Assembly (NCBI GenBank): GCA_030599055.1
Contig: JAUVOS010000059.1
Coordinates: 1 to 12,051, forward strand
Source of the DNA: Lutibacter sp.
GTDB lineage: Bacteria > Bacteroidota > Bacteroidia > Flavobacteriales > Flavobacteriaceae
Length of the DNA stretch: 12,051 nucleotides
Reading direction: 5' to 3'
The notes under the pieces are model-generated. The model had not been told where the DNA came from, did no database searches, and saw only the letters and a program-made list of their open reading frames with translations. The translations under genes and the position numbers were made by a program. This document shows, one piece after another, positions 1-6,337 of this stretch. Each line of letters begins with the position of its first letter. Within the stretch, counting starts at the first letter, position 1.

Positions 1-117
1 AGGACTTGTTTCATTTATAAGGCTATTGGTATATTTTTGTTCGACCATTTTTTCTTTGATTTGTACATTACACGAAGTTATTAGTAGTGCAAGTAAACTT
101 GCTAGTATAGTTTTCAT
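1..117 (-). CDS. Putative lipoprotein, 5' end only (cut by window edge)
   Basis: An open frame starts with ATG at 117-115 and is still open at base 1, giving 39 codons. The product begins MKTILASLLALLITSCNVQ: a short basic start, a hydrophobic stretch (residues 4-13) and a lipobox ITSC with the candidate lipidated cysteine at residue 16. This is a classic type II signal peptide, so the mature protein should be anchored in the outer or inner membrane. The visible mature part (residues 17-39) is polar and matches no family I recognise. A promoter-like TACATTTG ends four bases before the ATG. The gene reads in the same direction as cca, with 180 bases between them, and probably has its own promoter. 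The signal peptide and lipobox are seen directly; the function is unknown. Confidence 0.75.
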   Translation of the reverse strand, partial: MKTILASLLALLITSCNVQIKEKMVEQKYTNSLINETSP

Positions 118-121
118 AAAA

Positions 122-153
122 CAAATGTAGTATTTATTCTAAACTAGAGCCAA
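122..153 (-). promoter_or_regulatory. Bacteroidota-type promoter of the lipoprotein gene
   Basis: On the minus strand, TTG (153-151) is followed after 21 bases by TACATTTG (129-122), a full match to the Bacteroidota -33/-7 consensus. The -7 element ends only four bases before the ATG, so the transcript would be leaderless or nearly so. Confidence 0.5.
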
Positions 154-272
154 CATTACTTGTAAAGTGCTGATTATAAATCTTTCGAAAAACTGTCTAA
201 TATCTAAAATCTAGTAGCGTAGCGGTCTAATATCTTTTATTGGACAATAGTGATTCTAAATTAGAATAAATA
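131..272. repeat. Imperfect 18-bp inverted repeat enclosing 106 bp of intergenic DNA
   Basis: The left arm 131-148 (TATTTATTCTAAACTAGA) and the reverse complement of the right arm 255-272 match at 16 of 18 positions, including 12 consecutive bases. The enclosed DNA has no open reading frame and carries an 11-base direct repeat (195-205 and 225-235). The layout resembles a small non-autonomous or dispersed intergenic repeat, but no copy elsewhere can be checked here. The left arm also overlaps the promoter spacer of the lipoprotein gene, so a regulatory role is possible. Confidence 0.4.
195..235. repeat. Direct repeat of GTCTAATATCT with a TAGCG doublet between
   Basis: GTCTAATATCT occurs at 195-205 and again at 225-235, exactly 30 bases apart. 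Between them TAGCG is doubled at 215-224. The 10-mer GCGTAGCGGT at 217-226 recurs at 11947-11956 in front of the Nif3-like gene. The repeat is seen directly; its role is unknown. Confidence 0.5.
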
Positions 273-297
273 TTTACTGATTAACACGATTAAATAA

Positions 298-1719
298 TTA
301 GGATTTTAACCCCAATTTTTTTCCTTCTTTTAACATAAAAGCATAGCAAGCATCGTATTCATTTGGGATTTCACCTTCTAAAATAGCTTCTTTAATTGTT
401 TCTTTAATTAAACCTATCTCTCTAGAGGGTTTGATTTTGAATGCTTTCATAATCATTTCTCCGGTAATTGGCGGTTGAAAATTACGAATTCGATCGCGTT
501 CTTCTACAGCTACAATTTTTTCTCGAACCAACTGGAAATTTTTACGATATTGCTTATATCTCTTAGAGTTTTGAGTAGTAATATCAGCATCGCATAGCGT
601 CATTAAGTCTTCAATATAATCGCCGGCATCAAAAACCAAACGACGTACAGCAGCATCTGTTACTTTTCCTACAATATCGATAGGTCGTGAACTCATATAT
701 ACCATTTTTTGAACGAATTTCATCTTTTCGTTTAAAGGCAATTTCAGTCTTTTAAAGAGCGTATAGACCATTTTTGCGCCAACAAACTCGTGTGCATGAA
801 AAGTCCAACCAATTTCTTTGTCAAACTTTTTTGTAGGTGCTTTTCCGATATCGTGTAGTAAAGCTGACCAGCGTAACCATAGGTTGTCCGTATTTTGAGC
901 AATATTATCGACCACTTGTAAACTGTGATAAAAATTATCTTTGTGCCGTTCACCAGACACTTCATCTACTCCTTTTAAAGCGGTTAGTTCGGGTAAAAAA
1001 TGCTGTAATAAACCGGTTTCTTCTAGTAAAATTAAACCAACTGATGGTTTATCGCTAGCTAGAATTTTATGTAATTCGGTTACGACACGTTCGTTAGTGA
1101 TTATTTTTATTCTGTCTGCATTTTTTGTAATTGCTTGCAATGATTTGGTTTCTATATTAAAATTCAATTGGCTAGCAAAACGAATGGCGCGCATCATACG
1201 TAAAGGGTCGTCAGAATACGTAATATCAGGTTCTAATGGTGTACGGATTATTTTCTCTTTCAAATCATCCATTCCGTTAAAAGGATCTAATAAAATTCCA
1301 TAATCCTTTTCGTTTAGGCTAAAAGCCATGGCATTAATCGTAAAATCACGCCTGTTTTGATCGTCTTCAAGTGTGCCTATCGAAACTTTGGGATTTCTAC
1401 TTTTCTCAGAATAGGATTCTTTTCGAGCACCTACAAATTCTATTTCCAAATCATCACAGCGCAACATGGCAGTACCATAGGTTTTAAAAACTTGGACTTT
1501 TGGTTTTTCAGGAAGCAATTGCGCTACTTTTTGGGCAAGCTCAATGCCATTTCCGATACACACAATATCAATATCAATATGGGCGCCACGTCGTAAGAAA
1601 TAATCACGAACAAAACCACCTATAACATAGCTGTTACTATTGATCTCTTCAGTAGCTTGTGCTATTATCTTAAAAATAGAATGCTTTAAAGCATCGGTAT
1701 ATATATTGGTTTGTAACAC
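298..1719 (-). CDS. cca: CCA-adding tRNA nucleotidyltransferase with HD domain
   Basis: This enzyme adds or repairs the 3'-terminal CCA of tRNAs in the cytoplasm, using CTP and ATP. The 473-residue product has the class II nucleotidyltransferase head: GGFVRD at 34-39 and the metal-binding DID at 49-51. RRDFTINA at 123-130 and DPLRMMRAIRF at 171-181 are the family's nucleotide- and tRNA-binding motifs. An HD domain follows, with H265 and HD at 289-290, as in many bacterial Cca proteins; in this family HD domains can carry phosphohydrolase activity on tRNA ends. The length is normal. The start is GTG, four bases after the TGA stop of the upstream glycosyltransferase-TsaC gene, which suggests translational coupling; no better in-frame start exists. 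It is the last gene of the probable operon. A poly(A) polymerase is the only close alternative and is unlikely in this phylum. Confidence 0.93.
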   Translation of the reverse strand: MLQTNIYTDALKHSIFKIIAQATEEINSNSYVIGGFVRDYFLRRGAHIDIDIVCIGNGIELAQKVAQLLPEKPKVQVFKTYGTAMLRCDDLEIEFVGARKESYSEKSRNPKVSIGTLEDDQNRRDFTINAMAFSLNEKDYGILLDPFNGMDDLKEKIIRTPLEPDITYSDDPLRMMRAIRFASQLNFNIETKSLQAITKNADRIKIITNERVVTELHKILASDKPSVGLILLEETGLLQHFLPELTALKGVDEVSGERHKDNFYHSLQVVDNIAQNTDNLWLRWSALLHDIGKAPTKKFDKEIGWTFHAHEFVGAKMVYTLFKRLKLPLNEKMKFVQKMVYMSSRPIDIVGKVTDAAVRRLVFDAGDYIEDLMTLCDADITTQNSKRYKQYRKNFQLVREKIVAVEERDRIRNFQPPITGEMIMKAFKIKPSREIGLIKETIKEAILEGEIPNEYDACYAFMLKEGKKLGLKS

Positions 1720-1723
1720 GATA

Positions 1724-3865
1724 TCAGTCTCTCAAGATTTCTGTAGCACCATTATTAGTTACTTTTATAACACGTGATGCTGTTGTATTAAGTTTTTCTT
1801 GATACAAATCTACTATATAATCTACAGTTTCCAAGATATCTGTATGAATATCAGAATAACTTTTTGGCGTTGTGGTATCGCTGATGTTTGCTGAGGTCGA
1901 AACAATGGGTTTCCCAAATTCTTTAATCAATTGACAACAAAATTCATCTTGGACGATTCGTATGGCAACAGAATTATCCTTTGCAATTAGGTTTTTTGCC
2001 AATCCTTTTGGATTTGGATAAATAATGCTAGTAGGCTTTGTTGGATTTTTGATTATCTCAAGAGCTTTGTCAGGCACATTTTGCACAATACTTTGTAGCA
2101 TTTCAAGAGAATCGACCAGAACAATCAGGCTTTTGGATTCATTTCTTTTTTTGATGTTATAAATCTTTTTTACAGCTTTTTCATTTGTGGCATCGCAACC
2201 GATTCCCCAAATTGTATCGGTAGGATATAAAATACTTTTTCCATTTTTTAAATAAGGGATAGTGTTTTTTACTCTTTTTGTAATTATTGATTTATTTTTT
2301 TTGAGTAAACGTAGTTTAAGATACCTTAAAAACACACCATAACCCTGTATTTTAGCAAATACATAGCCTTGGTATCCATCTAATACTCCTAGTCGTAAAA
2401 CATAATGTTTGAAAAATCGGAATGGAGGTTTAAAAATTAAACTTAAAAGAGTTAGGATATTGGGTTGGTCTGTTAATTGTTTGGCTTTTAATTCGGCATA
2501 AAAATTTTGGGTTTTTATAAATGCATCAATATCCTTATAAGATTCATGTTTGATACCATGTTTAAGTTTTCCTACTTTACCTTTGACGAGTAGTTGTTCA
2601 TGAACCAATTGTCCATCATATTGGCAATAATCTTTGTGAAACAGGCGTGTTGACTTTTTGGTTTGAAATTCTCCGTGTTTCATCAGTTTTCCCATAAAGA
2701 AATAATCCAACCGCATTGTGTAGGCTACTTCTTCTTCATTTGTCTGCAATTTTTGAAGTATTTCATTTTTTAATTCGCAACTGATACGTTCATCTGCATC
2801 TATTGCTAATACCCAATCATTTGAACATTGAGAAATGGCATAATTTTTTTGTGTTGAAAAATCGTCAAATTTCCTTAAAATAATCTTTGCTCCATATTTT
2901 TTAGCTAGAGCAACAGTTTTATCGGAGCTGAGCGAGTCTATTACAATAATTTCGTCGGCAAATTGTACCGATTGAATAGCACTGACTATATTCACTTCTT
3001 CATTGAGTGTTGGAATTATTACCGATAATTTCTTTTTGTTAACGGTTCCTTTTTTATCTGTTTTGTTTATGCCATTTATAGCATATATTTTATTTTTACT
3101 TATTGTTTTTTCTAGAATAATGTCATTTATTGTCAGGCTGTCCTTTGGATGTGAAGGATGAAAAATATGGTATTGAATCGCAGAAAATTTTAAATTTATT
3201 TTTTTTAATCCATTGTTAACAAGTCTAGCACTGAGTTCAGAATCCTCTCGTCCCCATCCTGCCATATTTTCATCATATCCGTTGACTTCAATAAGGTCAT
3301 CTTTCCAAAAACTCATATTGCAGCCTCGAACAGAGTGGATTACTTTTTCAATATCATCAGAAGGGGATTTAAACAAGTTTGTAAAAAGAGGGATTCGTAA
3401 AGTATAATGAATATTAGTAATATCATTTGTAAAAAAATGGACTTTAATTCTTTTGCTTTTAAACAATTTTTGAGAAATATCTTTCCCTAAAAGAACTCTT
3501 GTGCCAGATATAAAGTTTCCTTTTCTAGCATATTTTCGGTGGTCTTTTATAAAATCTTTATGAAGAATAGTATCTCCGTCAATTTGTATGATATAGTTTC
3601 CACTCGCCTTTTTTATTGCTTTATTCCTTATTTCAGCAAGTCTAAAACCTTTGTCTTTATGCCAAACATGTATTAGTGGAAATGAAAACTTTTCTTTAAA
3701 TCTTTTGACTAATTCTTTGGTGTCATCTGTCGAACCATCATCTGCAATAATTATTTCATAAGGTTTTTCACTTTGAGATAACACACTTAACAGTACCAAT
3801 TCAAGGGCTTCCTTCCAATTGTAGGTAGCAATTATTAAAGATGATTTTAAAGTGTTATTGGTCAT
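1724..3865 (-). CDS. Fusion: GT2 glycosyltransferase + GT2 glycosyltransferase + TsaC/YrdC (t6A synthesis) domain
   Basis: One uninterrupted 713-codon frame holds three domains. Residues 1-265 are a GT2 enzyme with DDGS at 42-45, DGD at 96-98 and the galactosyltransferase-type GWGREDSEL at 203-211. After a lysine-rich linker, residues 279-520 form a second GT2 domain: SVIIPTLNEE at 281-290, DAD at 356-358 and LVHEQ at 420-424, resembling WaaE/KdtX-type LPS-core transferases. Residues 525-713 are a complete short-form TsaC (L-threonylcarbamoyladenylate synthase), with LYPTDTIWGIG at 546-556, KxRx3K at 572-578 and STSANIS at 656-662. TsaC makes threonylcarbamoyl-AMP for the t6A37 base of ANN-reading tRNAs. 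The TsaC part has no ATG, GTG or TTG near its start, so it can be made only as part of the fusion, barring a rare start codon. The ATG start fits the GT2 N-terminus. The gene lies 15 bases after its upstream neighbour and 4 before cca. The sugar substrates cannot be told. Confidence 0.88.
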   Translation of the reverse strand: MTNNTLKSSLIIATYNWKEALELVLLSVLSQSEKPYEIIIADDGSTDDTKELVKRFKEKFSFPLIHVWHKDKGFRLAEIRNKAIKKASGNYIIQIDGDTILHKDFIKDHRKYARKGNFISGTRVLLGKDISQKLFKSKRIKVHFFTNDITNIHYTLRIPLFTNLFKSPSDDIEKVIHSVRGCNMSFWKDDLIEVNGYDENMAGWGREDSELSARLVNNGLKKINLKFSAIQYHIFHPSHPKDSLTINDIILEKTISKNKIYAINGINKTDKKGTVNKKKLSVIIPTLNEEVNIVSAIQSVQFADEIIVIDSLSSDKTVALAKKYGAKIILRKFDDFSTQKNYAISQCSNDWVLAIDADERISCELKNEILQKLQTNEEEVAYTMRLDYFFMGKLMKHGEFQTKKSTRLFHKDYCQYDGQLVHEQLLVKGKVGKLKHGIKHESYKDIDAFIKTQNFYAELKAKQLTDQPNILTLLSLIFKPPFRFFKHYVLRLGVLDGYQGYVFAKIQGYGVFLRYLKLRLLKKNKSIITKRVKNTIPYLKNGKSILYPTDTIWGIGCDATNEKAVKKIYNIKKRNESKSLIVLVDSLEMLQSIVQNVPDKALEIIKNPTKPTSIIYPNPKGLAKNLIAKDNSVAIRIVQDEFCCQLIKEFGKPIVSTSANISDTTTPKSYSDIHTDILETVDYIVDLYQEKLNTTASRVIKVTNNGATEILRD
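2295..2302 (-). other. A8 homopolymer at the GT2/TsaC junction
   Basis: On the coding strand the codons for residues 521-525 read CTC AAA AAA AAT AAA. The eight consecutive A sit exactly where the second GT2 domain ends and TsaC begins. One extra A would place TAA directly after the run, releasing a protein with only the two GT2 domains. Runs of this length can cause transcriptional slippage, and they are also common places for real or sequencing indels. The run is seen directly; its role is inferred. Confidence 0.5.
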
Positions 3866-3880
3866 AATAATAAAAAAATA

Positions 3881-5017
3881 TTATTGAATTAAACTCTTTA
3901 TTGCGGTGGCAACTCGTTTACTTGAACTTATTTCATTTGAAATATCAAAAGTGTAAGCCATTGCTTTTTTCTGTTTTTCTTTAAACTCTTTTTGCCAAAT
4001 GTCTCGAGATTCAAGGATGTTCCCTAGCTTTTCGATGTCATTAATTATTTTGCCCAGTTGCCACATTTGATAATGTTCATTTTTTTTCCAATTTATAGTA
4101 TGTGCATTAAAAAAAATGCAAGGCTTCCTTCCATTTATTAAAAACTCATACACTTGACTGGAAAGATCTCCAAGATATATGTCAGCAGACAGCATATAAG
4201 ACATATTAACGGAATTGACACTTCCAAAATCAATTATAATGGAATCGCTTTCAAAATACTTTTTAGCAATGTCACTTCTTTTGAGGGCATCTTGTCTTCT
4301 TTCATCAAAAAGATTGAAGTGAGGTGAAAAGATTAGATTATATTTCTTGTTGGTATAAAAGAATTCTAAAATATCAATTCCATGTTTGTGAAAGGATGAA
4401 ATAGAATCTCTGAAATGCGGATTGTAAACAACAGTTGGTTTATTGTTGTTAAATAGAATCTTTTCTTTATTTTCAATTCTTACCGCATCAAATTTTTGAT
4501 AACCACAAATCTCAAATTTTGTATGTTTATACTCACCCATTTTATAAAATAAATCCTTAATTTTTTGACCAGAAGTGGTGACTAAATCAAATTCTGAAAT
4601 TGGCTCTTTGTATATGTCAAGAAATGGGTAGTCTCTATCTCCGGCTCCATGCATTAAAAAAACAAATTTCGGATTTCTTTTATTTCTTGGAATGCGTAGA
4701 TGGTTAAACACAGTAAAGACTAGTACATCATAACCTATTAATTCTTTACGGTGCTTGGAAAAAAGAGGTACCGTACTGGGGTTTGTTCTTTTTTGAATTT
4801 TATAAGCAAATTTTTTATATAAATAGGTGGGTATTTTTTTTACAATAGATCTCGGCACATCATACAGGTCTAACAGGGAATACAAATACTCTTGTTCAGT
4901 TTCTGGGGTTAAAATTTCCACTTCACAATCGGGATCTTTGTACAATTCAACTGCAGAACCAATAAAATGGTGAATGAGGTATATTGTGTCAAAATGTATA
5001 AAACCAATTTTTATCAT
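3881..5017 (-). CDS. CDP-glycerol glycerophosphotransferase-like protein, paralogue A
   Basis: The 378-residue product resembles the GT-B-like CDP-glycerol:glycerophosphate glycerophosphotransferase family (TagB/TagF type), whose members move polyol-phosphate units from CDP-polyols onto glycans at the inner face of the membrane. Supporting motifs are LMHGAGD (121-127), TTSGQK (147-152), GYQKFD (172-177), YNPHFR (198-203) and ADIYLGDLSSQVYEF (278-292), which correspond to the family's HGxxG, PxxR-like and D-x-SS regions. The family call is by motif recognition, and UDP-sugar GT-B enzymes remain an alternative. I chose ATG 5017 over an upstream in-frame TTG at 5050 because MIKIGFIHFD then aligns with the start of the neighbouring paralogue, MTRIGFIYFD. 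There is no signal peptide or transmembrane helix. It lies 78 bases after paralogue B and 15 before the GT2-TsaC fusion, so co-transcription is likely. Confidence 0.68.
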   Translation of the reverse strand: MIKIGFIHFDTIYLIHHFIGSAVELYKDPDCEVEILTPETEQEYLYSLLDLYDVPRSIVKKIPTYLYKKFAYKIQKRTNPSTVPLFSKHRKELIGYDVLVFTVFNHLRIPRNKRNPKFVFLMHGAGDRDYPFLDIYKEPISEFDLVTTSGQKIKDLFYKMGEYKHTKFEICGYQKFDAVRIENKEKILFNNNKPTVVYNPHFRDSISSFHKHGIDILEFFYTNKKYNLIFSPHFNLFDERRQDALKRSDIAKKYFESDSIIIDFGSVNSVNMSYMLSADIYLGDLSSQVYEFLINGRKPCIFFNAHTINWKKNEHYQMWQLGKIINDIEKLGNILESRDIWQKEFKEKQKKAMAYTFDISNEISSSKRVATAIKSLIQ

Positions 5018-5047
5018 ACTCAAAACTCCAAAATGAATTCTAAAACC

Positions 5048-5055
5048 CAAAAATA
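5048..5055 (-). promoter_or_regulatory. Possible internal -7 element before paralogue A
   Basis: TATTTTTG on the minus strand matches TAnnTTTG and lies in the 78-base gap between the two paralogues. The nearest upstream TTG is only 12 bases away, so the -33 element is poor. It may give some independent transcription of the downstream genes. Confidence 0.25.
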
Positions 5056-5095
5056 GCTTTTTGTCGTCAATTAGAGATAAAAAAGAATGTTGTTT

Positions 5096-6229
5096 TTAAC
5101 AAAGTTTCTCAATTGCTTTAACAACTCTTTCTGTAGCACTAGACTTTTTAGATTCGTGAAAAGTATAGGCAATCGCCTCTTTTTGTTTTTGAAAGAAGTT
5201 TTGCTGCCAATTATTTCTAGATTGCAACAAGGAGTTTAGGTTGTCAATATTGGGTATGACTTGGCCTAGTTTCCAGTTTTGATAGTGCTTATTGTTTTGC
5301 CAATCAACTGAATGAGCATTGATAAAAAGGCAAGGTCGCGGTTTTAATAAAAACTCATATACTTGGCTGGATACGTCACCTAAATAAACGTCTGAGGCTA
5401 GCGTGTAAGACATATTAACAGATTGTACACTTCCTAAATCTATCAGGATGTTATCTTTAGTAAAAAACTTCTCATCAATTTTATTATCCTTTTTGGGTTT
5501 TTTATTTTCAAGAAGGTTGATATGGGGTGCGAAAATTAGATTGTAAGTTTCATTGTTATAAAAAAAATCGAGTATTTTACGACCGTATTTATGCCAAGAG
5601 GATAAGTTTTCTTTAAAGTGTGGATTGTAAAGAACTATAGGTTTTTTATTTGGAAAAAAATCACGAATAGTTTCATTTTCAATTTTAACCAAATCAAATT
5701 TTTGATAGCCGCAAACTTCAAGTTTAGTATTGGGCATATTTCCCATTTTTTTAAAAAAATCAGTTACTTTTTGCCCAGATGTTGAAATTAAATCAAACTT
5801 AGATATACTTTTTTTAAAAGATTTTTCTATCATGTATTCTCCATCACCGGCTCCGTGCATTAATAAAACAAATTTCGGTTTTTGCCCTATTCTTTTATTG
5901 TGTAAGTACTCGTGACTGATGTCATTAAAAACTAAAATATCGTATTGTAGAAGGGAATATTCATGCTTTTTAAATAGATATTTACTACTAGGATGATTCC
6001 TTTGTCTTATGCTTTCGATTATTTTTCGGTATTTGTAAGTGGGAACTTGTTTTACAATATTTTTTGAAATACCCAGTAGTTTTAAAAGAAAATTCAAATA
6101 TTGATGTTTTCCATCATACGTGATTATAGCTACTTCAATATTAGGGTTTTTATGCAATGCCGCAGCAACACCAATAAAGTGATGTATGATGTGAATACTA
6201 TCAAAATAAATAAATCCTATTCGCGTCAA
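5096..6229 (-). CDS. CDP-glycerol glycerophosphotransferase-like protein, paralogue B
   Basis: This 377-residue protein aligns end to end with the next gene downstream at about half identity by eye, and the two clearly arose by tandem duplication. Shared landmarks are MHGAGD (124-129), STSGQK (149-154), GYQKFD (174-179), YNPHFK (201-206) and SDVYLGDVSSQVYEF (279-293). The region between YNPHFK and the SS motif, around 240-260, differs most. As for its sister, a role in transferring glycerol-phosphate or a similar polyol-phosphate to a surface glycan is inferred from the family, not shown. The start codon is TTG at 6229: no ATG or GTG lies in frame before the upstream stop at 6281-6283, and TTG gives the same N-terminus as the paralogue. 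It is the first gene of the minus-strand operon, read from the promoter at 6267-6300. Confidence 0.68.
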   Translation of the reverse strand: MTRIGFIYFDSIHIIHHFIGVAAALHKNPNIEVAIITYDGKHQYLNFLLKLLGISKNIVKQVPTYKYRKIIESIRQRNHPSSKYLFKKHEYSLLQYDILVFNDISHEYLHNKRIGQKPKFVLLMHGAGDGEYMIEKSFKKSISKFDLISTSGQKVTDFFKKMGNMPNTKLEVCGYQKFDLVKIENETIRDFFPNKKPIVLYNPHFKENLSSWHKYGRKILDFFYNNETYNLIFAPHINLLENKKPKKDNKIDEKFFTKDNILIDLGSVQSVNMSYTLASDVYLGDVSSQVYEFLLKPRPCLFINAHSVDWQNNKHYQNWKLGQVIPNIDNLNSLLQSRNNWQQNFFQKQKEAIAYTFHESKKSSATERVVKAIEKLC

Positions 6230-6266
6230 GATGTATTTTTTTAAGGTGTAATATGAAAATAAAATA

Positions 6267-6300
6267 CAAATATAACAAACCTATAAGGCTTAAGACAAAA
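6267..6300 (-). promoter_or_regulatory. Promoter of the glycan/tRNA operon (consensus Bacteroidota type)
   Basis: On the minus strand, TTTTG (6300-6296) is followed after 21 bases by TATATTTG (6274-6267), a full match to the TTG / TAnnTTTG consensus. Transcription would begin near 6260 and give a leader of about 30 bases before the TTG start at 6229. It likely drives 6229 through cca, as all later gaps are 78 bases or less. Confidence 0.65.
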
Positions 6301-6337
6301 CAATATATTTTTTCTACTTTTACAGAAACGAATTCTA

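Noticed and set aside
253..267. Palindrome ATTCTAAATTAGAAT as a terminator for cca
   Set aside because: The stem is only A/T with one C-G pair and a three-base loop, and no T tract follows on the minus strand. It is better viewed as overlapping the inverted-repeat arm.
941..1303. A 120-codon plus-strand frame, plus others at 837-1058 and 1357-1596 and a minus-strand frame at 744-965
   Set aside because: All lie inside cca in other frames, have low-complexity products with no domain, and are explained as by-products of a conserved gene.
3213..3407. Plus-strand frame opposite the GT2-TsaC fusion
   Set aside because: It is antisense to a well-conserved GT2 domain, has no promoter and shows no recognisable product. 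Similar shadows at 5730-5915 and 10317-10556 were dropped for the same reason.
5018..5050. An 11-codon N-terminal extension of paralogue A from TTG 5050
   Set aside because: It has no counterpart in the paralogue and overlaps a promoter-like element. ATG 5017 aligns the two proteins from residue 1.
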